From: Methylobacterium mesophilicum SR1.6/6
GTDB taxonomy: Bacteria > Pseudomonadota > Alphaproteobacteria > Rhizobiales > Beijerinckiaceae
DNA: 64,000 nucleotides
Direction: 5' to 3'
Assembly: GCF_000364445.2 (NCBI RefSeq)
Contig: NZ_CP043538.1
Coordinates: 3,293,612-3,357,611 of the forward strand
The notes beneath the pieces are model-generated. The model worked only from the letters and a program-made list of their open reading frames with translations. It did not search any database and was not told where the DNA came from. Positions 57,167-64,000 of the stretch are shown in pieces (the first letter of the stretch is position 1; every line of letters starts with the position of its first letter). Position numbers and translations under genes: made by a program.

Positions 57167-58720
57167 TCAGCTCGCGACGACCCGAAAGGTTCGCGGGCGC
57201 TGAGCAGTCTCCCTAACGAGATGATGCTCAACCAGTTGAGCTAGGGCAGCCTCTGCCTCTCTTTTCGTCCGGGTCCTTGCCGGCCCAAGCTGCAGAATTT
57301 CGACGAACTCGGCCTCCGACCCCGGCCGCGAGGCTAGCCAATCGAGAAGCGCTTTAGCTTGAGTCAGGACCGGCTTGACGGGATGTGTATCACGAAGACG
57401 TCGAGCCTCGTAAATGTACCATAGAACCAGCTCACTCGCAGCAATCATCTCTTGCTCCGCAATGTGAGAGGCGTTGTGGTCGTTTACTAATGTCAGCACT
57501 CCAGCTATACGCGCAGCCTGCTCGGCGGCCTTCGCCGCAACATCTTTGACATCGGAAAACTGCCCATTTCGAGTTGATTGAATTTCGACCCAATCACTAA
57601 GCTCTACCCATAGACCTTCAGCTTCTTGCGTCATTGCTAGTTTGCGACGGCCCGCATCGACATCGGGACGAACATTTATCGTCGTCACCTGACCAAGAAG
57701 GCCCGACAAACGGTCAGTGTAGGCTGACAGGGATTGAGCGCTATTTTCTTGAGCAACTTTATGCAAGCGCGAGCCGACAATACTTTCCGGAGCGGCGATC
57801 AGAATGCGCGAGAGAAAACCTTGTTTGATAAGAACCTCGTCATTCAGAAATTTAGCTGAAATCTGCGGTTGAACCATTAAATGAAGCGACAGTCGGCGTT
57901 CTCTCAAAACATGAAGACCGTCAGATGCTCGAATTCGCTTATATGTCCCGCCATCCCAAAATAAACTGAGCCCGGCCGCAGTGTTAATCCTACTATCTCC
58001 CTTCATGCCGTAGCCGCCGATAAACTGACCTCCTTCTGTAGTAAACAGACCAATCGACCGCGGCAGTTTGTTCCACGCGTTTACGAGCCCCTCGAATGTT
58101 AGGTCATTGGGAATAAGTACTGGTTCGATAGGCCTCGCAGGCTCAGGACCCAGAGCGCGCAGCATTTCGGTGCGGGTGGCTGCATCAATATTCCTGTTGG
58201 TTCTAATCAAATTTTTTTCTATCTTCCGAGATTCACGGTCGCGCTCCCAAATCTCAAGAAAGTTTTTATAATTTTTTAGGGCTTTCTCTTCATGTTCTTT
58301 TATTGCCATACAAGCAAAAGCATCAGTAGCCGACTTCCTGTCGCCGCTCTCTGCCAATGTCACAAAAAATAAGCTTAGCGGCTTGGCCATGCCATTAGGG
58401 CCGATAGGCAATAGAACGTCTGCAAGATCTTGAATTATCAGCGCCGCCGCAGCTAAGACTGATTGTGCCGCAACTGCAATCGGGACCTGGACAATGTCCG
58501 CTATCGCGGAAGCGGCAGCGCTTAAATGGGTACCCAGGGCGTGCACCGGATAAGCCGCTGCCGCCTGCGATTCGGGCAGTAGGGGCAGGCTATCCGACGA
58601 TGGGGACCTGCCGCCATCTTCCGCGGTCGCCCCAGCCCCAACCTGCTCTATCGACAATGTAGCCTCCTGAATTGCGCTCGCGGCAACGTCGCGGTGACGC
58701 ACATCAAGAAGGCATGCCAA
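57167..58720 (-). CDS. DUF3987-family (YfjI-like) protein of a mobile island
   Basis: 517 aa from a TTG at 58720; the start is uncertain. The sequence follows DUF3987: AAAYPVHALGTHLSAAASAI, QVPIAVAAQSVLAAAALIIQ, PLSLFFVTLAESGDRKSATD, GLFTTEGGQFIGGYGMKGDS, RLSLHLMVQPQISAKFLNDE, GFLSRILIAAPES. The P-loop-like SGDRKS replaces a canonical GxxGxGKS. DUF3987 proteins are primase/helicase-associated components of phages, plasmids and islands. Codons ending in A/T are more frequent than in the sulfur genes, supporting horizontal origin. Confidence 0.75.
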   Translation of the reverse strand: MACLLDVRHRDVAASAIQEATLSIEQVGAGATAEDGGRSPSSDSLPLLPESQAAAAYPVHALGTHLSAAASAIADIVQVPIAVAAQSVLAAAALIIQDLADVLLPIGPNGMAKPLSLFFVTLAESGDRKSATDAFACMAIKEHEEKALKNYKNFLEIWERDRESRKIEKNLIRTNRNIDAATRTEMLRALGPEPARPIEPVLIPNDLTFEGLVNAWNKLPRSIGLFTTEGGQFIGGYGMKGDSRINTAAGLSLFWDGGTYKRIRASDGLHVLRERRLSLHLMVQPQISAKFLNDEVLIKQGFLSRILIAAPESIVGSRLHKVAQENSAQSLSAYTDRLSGLLGQVTTINVRPDVDAGRRKLAMTQEAEGLWVELSDWVEIQSTRNGQFSDVKDVAAKAAEQAARIAGVLTLVNDHNASHIAEQEMIAASELVLWYIYEARRLRDTHPVKPVLTQAKALLDWLASRPGSEAEFVEILQLGPARTRTKREAEAALAQLVEHHLVRETAQRPRTFRVVAS

Positions 58721-59036
58721 AGAGCCCGGTCAACAAATAAGCGAGCACAAGGTTAACATCCGGGAGGTTATACTATACACGCCCCCCGATATCGGCAAGT
58801 CCTCCTTTAAGATAGGGTTAACGTTTCGTGGAACCGCGCGTCACTTCAGCGCCTAATCTTTGCCCCATCTCCGACCGCAACATTCATTGCGAGCGCCTGG
58901 GAGCTCGCTAGTCGCTGGCCACCGCCGGCCGTTGCAAGTCAAGAAGCATTTTTTCTTTATAAATCAATGTTTTGCATCATTGCAATGCGCACACCGCTAA
59001 TCTAATATCGCTAAATGGTGGCGGAGTAAGGCGTGC
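58721..59036. other. Divergent AT-rich intergenic region of the island
   Basis: 316 bases between the leftward DUF3987 gene and the rightward unknown gene. AT-rich tracts occur at 58765-58780 (GGTTATACTATACAC) and 58949-58970 (TTTTTTCTTTATAAATCAA). No gene or clear operator was found. It is the natural place for the promoters of both genes; an island replication origin cannot be excluded but no iterons are visible. Confidence 0.4.
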
Positions 59037-60638
59037 ATGTCCGCAAATCCGGACTTTTTCGAATTTATGCGCAAGGGTCTCGGAAAGCGCCTTCACGACC
59101 TGCGCCATACTGGAGCCTCTGCCGACGAACGAACCATCAAGGGGTTGGGCATGGAGGTGTTGGCTGAAGCTACCATCGCCGGCCTATGCAGCGAGATATC
59201 CGACGACGACTGCGACAGCGTCGTTTCACGCGTTTGTGCCTATTTTTCTAGGCGTGGGACCACCAGACCCCGTCGGACGGCAACTAACTCGAACCAGAAG
59301 CTTTGGGACTACTTACTCCCATATTCCCGTCGGCTTGCGCTTACATCTGCACGGGGGAATAGCGGCGTTCCCGACCCCGTCTTTCTCAACCGCGAATTGC
59401 TTGCGCTTGTTGAAGCTTACCGAGCCAAGGCAGGGTATGCGGCGCTCGACGATGATGCGGACGGGGTGGTGGCTCGCCTGGTAGCGTACCGGGCAAAATG
59501 GCGACCGAGAGCGAAGGTTCTCAAGCCGCCAGCACCAAGACAAGGTGCAACTACTGCAGCGAGACGCGACCTTACACAGTCGGTTACAGATTTAGTGGAT
59601 TATACCTCCGGGCCAGACCCAGAGCTCTACAGCAATCTACATAAAGACCGTCCCAGTTTAGCAATCTCGACCGGCAAACACGGCCAGGTCGGAGGGAGGA
59701 AAACGCGGCTTATGCGACCCTCGTCAGGCGCGATCCACGACGTGATCGCCGAACGGGCCACTCGGCAGTCGCAGCCGGCGCCGAGCCGCTCTGCGGTGGC
59801 AGCAGTGATAAGAAAACGATATGGCGCGCCGGACCGTGAAGCGCGCTTGCTTGCGTTACCTGCCCCAAGCCAGAAGGCTTACCGCATTCTTGCAGCATCA
59901 CTTCCTGATAAGCGGATCAGCACGGTCAATGCTCTCGAATTGGCTGAGCAGATATGGGGAGTAACAACATGTGCGTCGACGCGCCGAAGCCACCGCAAGC
60001 GTTTAAGTGACGCTCTCGCCATCCTTACAGGGGCACGGGTCGACCTAAACGCGGCCCTTATTGACGAACTCGTCGTAGTCGGTCGAGGGCGGAAGTTGCC
60101 CAGTGACCTAAGTCGGGCGGCACTAGGAAAGCTACGTACGATTGATGCTGGGCGCGTTACCTATGAAAGCGGGATCTGGGCCACACGCGAAGGTGAAGTA
60201 GCAAAGGCGTTTCTACGGCTCATCGCCCAGCAAGCGAAGGCAGACGATGTTGAGCGGTTAATGCGTTTTCAGGGAAGCGAGGCAACCGCATTCGCGCTTT
60301 CGATCCTGCGCCGTGAGCCGAAAGGACTTCAGAATCCGATCGCATATTTGGAAGAGGTCGTCCGCGCGGCGTCACATTCTATTTACCAGCCATCTGTCGC
60401 TCAATCGCTGCGCGGCATGAGGCCCGCAGTCGGTTGGCCGGAAGCAGTCTCCGCCGCAGAGGCTCTTCTAGCCGTCGTCGAGGCAGTCTCCGAAAAGGAG
60501 TGTTTGATCGTGGGATGGCGATTGCTCTGTGCGGCCTCCCGCGGGGATCCGGGTCGGATTGAAGCGCTCGGATGCACCATCGCCCAGATCGAGGATCCAG
60601 AAACGCTCGACAGGTTTCTGACGCCTATACGCAGATAA
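59037..60638 (+). CDS. Unrecognised 533-aa island protein
   Basis: 533 aa, GGAG/TAAGG before the ATG. Mostly helical and basic. Residues 1-70 are a helical domain (MRKGLGKRLHDLRHTGASAD). The middle (about 185-235) is a low-complexity basic linker. Residues about 250-330 (EARLLALPAPSQKAYRILAA, then EQIWGVTTCASTRRSHRKRL) could be a DNA-binding helical bundle. The C-terminal 200 residues are regular helices (AVGWPEAVSAAEALLAVVEA). No catalytic signature is recognised. It is divergent from the DUF3987 gene and shares its lower GC. Confidence 0.6.
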   Translation: MSANPDFFEFMRKGLGKRLHDLRHTGASADERTIKGLGMEVLAEATIAGLCSEISDDDCDSVVSRVCAYFSRRGTTRPRRTATNSNQKLWDYLLPYSRRLALTSARGNSGVPDPVFLNRELLALVEAYRAKAGYAALDDDADGVVARLVAYRAKWRPRAKVLKPPAPRQGATTAARRDLTQSVTDLVDYTSGPDPELYSNLHKDRPSLAISTGKHGQVGGRKTRLMRPSSGAIHDVIAERATRQSQPAPSRSAVAAVIRKRYGAPDREARLLALPAPSQKAYRILAASLPDKRISTVNALELAEQIWGVTTCASTRRSHRKRLSDALAILTGARVDLNAALIDELVVVGRGRKLPSDLSRAALGKLRTIDAGRVTYESGIWATREGEVAKAFLRLIAQQAKADDVERLMRFQGSEATAFALSILRREPKGLQNPIAYLEEVVRAASHSIYQPSVAQSLRGMRPAVGWPEAVSAAEALLAVVEAVSEKECLIVGWRLLCAASRGDPGRIEALGCTIAQIEDPETLDRFLTPIRR

Positions 60639-61009
60639 ATGGGCAAAGCGCAGCGCAAAAGTTAGTGCTCGCATAAAGTCAACGCCGCCAGCTCGCTGAA
60701 GCTTTTTGCGTTGCATTACCATCCCCCCTTTGGGAGCGGCCTGGGCTCGTTCACGCGTTTGTGAACAAGCCCAGGAACGACGTTTGAAGCCTCTCTGATT
60801 GGTCCAGCGTCATGAGCCGTGAAAAATGACCTCGGCACACGGGACCTGGCATACGCGACGGCTTTTGGTGCCTTCCTGAGGTCCATTCACGTCTTTGCTG
60901 GCCATCTTTGCAGCCCCTGCATCGGTTGAACAATTTAGATAAAGCTGCGTAGACAGATGGATCGAAAGTGTCATGATATTCCAAGTTAATATCGACTTGG
61001 AGAAAAAAC
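60639..61009. other. Gene-poor stretch with an inverted repeat
   Basis: 371 bases with no convincing gene. It contains an inverted repeat at 60740-60775: CCTGGGCT/AGCCCAGG outer arms and GTTCAC/GTGAAC inner arms, separated by one mismatch and a GCGTTT loop. A minus-strand frame of 90 codons (60751-61023) crosses it but starts without ribosome site and overlaps the promoter of the 55-aa ORF. The hairpin could end the upstream transcript although no T tract follows. Confidence 0.4.
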
Positions 61010-61177
61010 ATGCTTTTCGACATCGATGATATACCGCTAATTATACGGCCCGCGCAGGAAAGCGTTCGCGTTCAATTGCAGCGAAAGATTGCACCGAAAT
61101 CGCAACAGCTTTGCCTATTCGACTTCGCTATCTCGAAAGCGCCCGCGCTCAAATCTCAGAAGCGGGCCAAAAGCTGA
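61010..61177 (+). CDS. Small 55-aa hypothetical ORF
   Basis: MLFDIDDIPLIIRPAQESVR to a basic end SQKRAKS, 55 residues. A good ribosome site GGAG lies seven bases before the ATG. The N-terminus is acidic-hydrophobic, the C-terminus basic. AT-rich codons match the island rather than the next module. Function unknown. The following 61178-61307 shows nothing. Confidence 0.45.
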   Translation: MLFDIDDIPLIIRPAQESVRVQLQRKIAPKSQQLCLFDFAISKAPALKSQKRAKS

Positions 61178-61307
61178 GACGGCCTGTCAGCGGGCCCCGA
61201 TCGATGCGGGCCTCTTCGACCACGAGGACTGACCCACAATGGTCGGTAGGGGCAGCGAAGATATGCGCCCCCAATCCCAATCGGTACGCCCGCACTAGGG
61301 AAGCGAA

Positions 61308-61676
61308 ATGCACAAGGGTATCATTTCCGAACGCGATCGCCGCGACCAGGAGCGCGAGCGCAGGATCGCAAAGGGTCGCGCTGTCCGGGCCGCAGAGACC
61401 GCCCGGGCCGAGACCCTCGTCGCCGAGGCCGGCCGCACGGGTAATGGGGGGCCGCCTGACCTCAAGGCGGCCGCGGAGGTCCGGGCGATCGGGGAGCTGC
61501 TCTACGGCAGCCGCTGGGTCACGGAGCTGGCCGAGATCGTCGCGGAGAACCCCAGGCAGATCCGCAGGTGGCTGGCCGGCGATGCCGAGGTGCCGCGGCG
61601 GGCCCTGGCATGGGCGCGCCAGGAAGCGCGGAAGCGGGCCGCGGCACTCATAGGGCTCGTGGGCGAGGAGGCCTAG
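61308..61676 (+). CDS. Small HTH-like accessory protein
   Basis: 122 aa. The first 45 residues are a very charged helix (SERDRRDQERERRIAKGRAV). Residues about 65-100 (LLYGSRWVTELAEIVAENPR, then QIRRWLAGDAEVPRRAL) read as a helix-turn-helix of the kind seen in small prophage regulators. GGGAAG precedes the ATG. Its stop overlaps the stop of the convergent gene within CTAG. Confidence 0.55.
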   Translation: MHKGIISERDRRDQERERRIAKGRAVRAAETARAETLVAEAGRTGNGGPPDLKAAAEVRAIGELLYGSRWVTELAEIVAENPRQIRRWLAGDAEVPRRALAWARQEARKRAAALIGLVGEEA

Positions 61677-62083
61677 AACCCCACGAAGCCAGAGGATCCC
61701 GGCTCGTCCGGATTTGCGGACGCCTCTGGCTCGGGCGCGCTCCAGGCCGCGACGAGCTCCTCAACGGGATCGGCCGGCGGATCCGCGCGGCGCGCTCCGA
61801 TCCTATAGAACCGACCCTCGGTGCGTATCCATCCGGGGCCCTGCGCGATGATCGGCGACGTGATGGCCGGCCCTGCCCCGAGCAGGGGATGTCCGGTGAC
61901 GCGGCCGTACACCGCCGGCTCACCAGTCCCCGGGTAGGTCGTCTCGCTCCACTGGTCGATGAACGGGGCATCGGCCAGCTGCGCCGCCGTCGGCCGCCAC
62001 CCCGACGCCAGCAGGTCCGCATCCCGCGCCGCGTCGGCCCGGCGGCGTGCGATCTCGGCGAGGCTCAGGCGGCGCAGGCGCAT
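61673..62083 (-). CDS. DUF6634-like hypothetical protein
   Basis: 136 aa starting MRLRRLSLAEIARRRADAAR with GAGGAG before the ATG. Contains DADLLASGWRPTAAQLADAP and VYGRVTGHPLLGAGPAITSP, the pattern I associate with a small family common in methylobacterial accessory regions (DUF6634); this match is from memory. The C-terminus is acidic and disordered. Function unknown. Confidence 0.55.
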   Translation of the reverse strand: MRLRRLSLAEIARRRADAARDADLLASGWRPTAAQLADAPFIDQWSETTYPGTGEPAVYGRVTGHPLLGAGPAITSPIIAQGPGWIRTEGRFYRIGARRADPPADPVEELVAAWSAPEPEASANPDEPGSSGFVGF

Positions 62084-62132
62084 CGTGGATCTCCTCGGCT
62101 GCAGGATCGGCCCGGGCCGTGAGAGGCACCAG

Positions 62133-62444
62133 TCAGTGGCACAGGCCGCCCTGCAGCCGCCGGTACTCCGTGTCCGCGTGCCGGAGCGTGCCGTCCTCGC
62201 GCAGCAGGAAGTCGGTGACGTAGGGGGATCCCCGATCGCTGAATGAGTTCGTGAAGCAGCGGGCGGCCCGAAGCTGCCCGCCGGTGACCAGGGCCCCGTG
62301 GCATTCCTCGCCGTCGATCGAGATCTCGCCGGGGGCGGGGCCGACGAAGATGGGCGCGCCGCCCTCGGGGCCGGCGGCGCAGTATGTGCCGGGCGCGGGG
62401 AGGCCCGTCGCGGCGACGAGGGCGAGGATCGCGAGGCTACGCAT
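62133..62444 (-). CDS. Small exported hypothetical protein
   Basis: 103 aa. AGGAGA precedes the ATG at 62444. Signal peptide MRSLAILALVAATGLPAPGT; the mature domain has four cysteines (TYCAAG, EECHGA, ARCFTN, GGLCH) and a beta-like SIDGEECHGALVTGGQLRAA. Probably periplasmic. No family recognised. Confidence 0.55.
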   Translation of the reverse strand: MRSLAILALVAATGLPAPGTYCAAGPEGGAPIFVGPAPGEISIDGEECHGALVTGGQLRAARCFTNSFSDRGSPYVTDFLLREDGTLRHADTEYRRLQGGLCH

Positions 62445-62463
62445 GACGAGATCTCCTGGATGA

Positions 62464-63075
62464 TTACCGGGCGGACTTGGCGCTGGCGTGGATGTCGCAT
62501 CGGCACTTGGCCCACCCACCGCGCCGGATGCGGCCTGGACGCCCGCAGTCCTCGCAGATGAAGGCCGACAGATGCTCCAAAGTTGAGATGACGTTCTTGG
62601 TGTATTCGCAGCTCTCCTCGGCGCTCCAATACCAGCGGGCGCTGCCGAACTTCTCCTTGGTCTGCTGTGTCTTGAAATTGCGAGGCACCCCGCGCTCGCG
62701 GATCGCTACCGCTCCGGCCTCGAAAAGCCATGACCATCCGGGGCCAACGCCAGGGTCGTCCTCAGTGAACAGCTTGGGGAACCGCTGACGCAGGGTGTCC
62801 CGCCAGTTCGCCGGGCAGCGCGGAGTGCCGTGCGCCCACCGCGCCGCGAGCGTTCTGCTGAGCAGATCGAGCAGCATCGGGCCGGAAGGGGGGCCGAGCG
62901 AGACGTAGCCGGCCCCCGAAACGATGCGTTCTCGCTCGGCGGGCATACCCGGGGCCTGCCAGCGGACGCGGGGGCCGATTGGCGATGGCTCGACGCCGAG
63001 GATCTTGAGGGTCTCGACCCCCTCGTATCCGACGAGCGAGTAGCTGCAGACAGTCCGGAATTCGTCTTCGATCAT
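62464..63075 (-). CDS. Hypothetical protein with C-terminal Cys cluster
   Basis: 203 aa from the ATG at 63075, preceded by GAGGGGG. The body is mixed alpha/beta (SYSLVGYEGVETLKILGVEP, RERGVPRNFKTQQTKEKFGS). The C-terminus has FICEDCGRPGRIRRGGWAKC RC-type cysteines, likely a zinc ribbon, and the segment ARWYWSAEE. Similar proteins are found in phages, but I cannot name the family with certainty. It follows the AAA+ gene by 13 bases. Confidence 0.6.
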   Translation of the reverse strand: MIEDEFRTVCSYSLVGYEGVETLKILGVEPSPIGPRVRWQAPGMPAERERIVSGAGYVSLGPPSGPMLLDLLSRTLAARWAHGTPRCPANWRDTLRQRFPKLFTEDDPGVGPGWSWLFEAGAVAIRERGVPRNFKTQQTKEKFGSARWYWSAEESCEYTKNVISTLEHLSAFICEDCGRPGRIRRGGWAKCRCDIHASAKSAR

Positions 63076-63088
63076 GACGGCGACCCCC

Positions 63089-64000
63089 TCAGTGCGGCAT
63101 GCGGCGGGCGAGGACGTCGCGGCTCGCGACGATCGTCTCGACCATGCGGCGCAGCGGGCGCAGGCTGCCCCCGCTCCATGGGATCGCGTCGAGCTCTTCA
63201 GGGTCGAGGTCCGGGCACCACACTTCATCGAGGCCACGATCCCGGCGCAGATCCGCGAGGAGCGCCGCGGCCACGATCGGGAGGTCCTCCGCGCGAGGGG
63301 CTAGCCAGTAGATCGGGGGCGCCCGGTCGAGCAGGGGCTGCACGATCCCCGAGAGGGAATTGGCCGTGAGGATGTGCGTGACGGCGCTGAGATCCAGCGC
63401 GCATTCGAGGGCCGGGTCGTGGATCGCCCTGGACGTAGTCTCCAGATAAGGGAGGATCGTCTCGTCGAGACGGCCCCACCGGCGGCTGTTGCCCGCCTTC
63501 TCAACCTCGTCGACCACGACACCGTGGCTGGCCGTCCCAAAGCGAATGCATCCCTGTGCCGGAACTGACAGGCGCCAGGATCCCCACTGCCTGCTCGTGC
63601 CCGCGTAGCTGCCCCCGTCCATTTGTCCTGCCGCGCTGTAGACGGTGACGCCGAGGCCAGCCTCTTCGAGCACCGCACGGGCAAAGGCCGTCTTTCCGAG
63701 ACCGGGACCGCCTACGAGGATCCGCGGCCGAAACCTTGCGAAAGGGGCGCCGACGAGGTCCATCGCGTAGGCATCGATAGCTTCGCCCGCCCATGGGAAA
63801 CGGGCGCGCAGTGCGGCGGCGAAGGCCGCCGGGTCTGGCGTCCGGACGAGAGGCATGGGCTTCTCGGCCCACGGCTCGGCTAGGGCGCGTGGGCTGTCCC
63901 CGCGGTCGATTGCGCTCGTCGAGGGCTTGGGGAGATGCCGTAGAGATGGGATGACCACGAGCGTCTGCGCCGGCCGCGCCGCCACCGAGCCGGGCTTGTC
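63089..64000 (-). CDS. AAA+ ATPase (MoxR/Lon-like P-loop), cut by right edge
   Basis: At least 304 codons are visible; the frame is still open at base 64000, so the N-terminus may lie outside (a GTG at 63985 is the first possible start inside). Walker A VGGPGLGKTAFAR, Walker B GVVVDEVEKAG, sensor-1 HILTANSLSG and an Arg-finger region RAPPIYWLAP are in the order of Lon/ClpX-like AAA+ domains, without a visible protease domain. It probably acts as a remodeller for the accessory module. Confidence 0.75.
   Translation of the reverse strand, partial: DKPGSVAARPAQTLVVIPSLRHLPKPSTSAIDRGDSPRALAEPWAEKPMPLVRTPDPAAFAAALRARFPWAGEAIDAYAMDLVGAPFARFRPRILVGGPGLGKTAFARAVLEEAGLGVTVYSAAGQMDGGSYAGTSRQWGSWRLSVPAQGCIRFGTASHGVVVDEVEKAGNSRRWGRLDETILPYLETTSRAIHDPALECALDLSAVTHILTANSLSGIVQPLLDRAPPIYWLAPRAEDLPIVAAALLADLRRDRGLDEVWCPDLDPEELDAIPWSGGSLRPLRRMVETIVASRDVLARRMPH

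Noticed and set aside
60740..60775. Inverted repeat as a Rho-independent terminator of the 533-aa gene
   Set aside because: The stem is good but 100 bases from the stop and without a T tract, so it is only noted in the intergenic entry.
60751..61023. 90-codon minus-strand frame in the island gap
   Set aside because: No ribosome site, no family resemblance, and it overlaps the promoter and start of the 55-aa ORF that has a good GGAG site; it could not be supported.
1..64000. Complete insertion sequences or transposase genes
   Set aside because: No DDE, tyrosine or serine recombinase motifs were recognised in any frame I judged coding; the island features therefore lack an identified mobilising enzyme in the window.

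Overview
The window looks like high-GC alphaproteobacterial DNA, most probably from Methylobacterium or a close Methylobacteriaceae relative. The support is indirect: a GTTC-N7-GTTC LexA box, a GcrA-like protein, a NepR-like domain on an ECF sigma factor, and BigR/SqrR/SoxR-type regulators. No rRNA, tRNA, CRISPR array or complete insertion sequence was found. No replication origin was identified, so chromosome versus megaplasmid cannot be decided.

Region 1 (1-6.9 kb) is an accessory module. Tightly packed small minus-strand genes include Cys-rich proteins, a GcrA-like regulator and a small HTH protein, several joined by ATGA stop/start overlaps. They diverge from a frameshifted gene and small hypotheticals, and a decayed KfrA-like gene follows. 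Region 2 (7.0-11.75 kb) is a three-gene operon (SIR2-domain protein, middle protein, SMC/Rad50-like ATPase with a zinc hook) that looks like a Lamassu/ABC-3C type defence system. Region 3 (11.9-18.7 kb) holds an SOS-controlled umuDC, a higBA toxin-antitoxin pair with a protease-fused antitoxin, and stress genes (CsbD, exported Dps, cytochrome b561, VIT-family transporter).

Region 4 (18.7-56.8 kb) is dominated by inorganic sulfur oxidation and envelope thiol chemistry. It starts with an orphan ModA-like binding protein, a TsdA-type thiosulfate dehydrogenase with a di-haem cytochrome, and a cyanide-insensitive bd oxidase (cioAB plus a DUF2474 peptide). Next come a peroxiredoxin with an ArsR regulator, a decayed YeeE/YedE pair, a RegA-like response regulator, a phosphatase-like/sulfide:quinone oxidoreductase fusion, a TauE/SafE permease, a persulfide dioxygenase-like enzyme and a TsuA-like thiosulfate permease. 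The Sox system follows: soxRS divergent from soxW, soxXYZAB, soxCD and a soxH-like gene, with soxV/thioredoxin and a DsrE-like protein. The last part carries a broken Crp/Fnr gene, the sigma-factor fusion, and an operon for rhodanese, a second persulfide dioxygenase-like enzyme, TauE/SafE and an intact YedE pair. It ends with DsrE, L,D-transpeptidase, DsbA-like and DsbD genes, divergent from a QseBC-type two-component system, and a redox-sensing ArsR gene.

A direct repeat CTTAAG-N5-CTTAAG occurs at three promoters in region 4: the binding protein, the tsdA operon, and the qseBC/dsbD intergenic region. It probably defines a local regulon of the two-component system. Together the genes would oxidise sulfide, persulfide and thiosulfate to sulfate, import or export sulfur oxyanions, feed electrons to cytochromes, and keep periplasmic cysteines reduced.

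Region 5 (56.8-61.2 kb) looks AT-richer than its surroundings and island-like. A tandem repeat and a 24-bp perfect inverted repeat sit at one end, followed by a DUF3987 gene, an unrecognised 533-aa protein and a 55-aa ORF. Region 6 (61.3-64 kb) returns to phage- or plasmid-like small genes and a partial AAA+ ATPase at the right edge.
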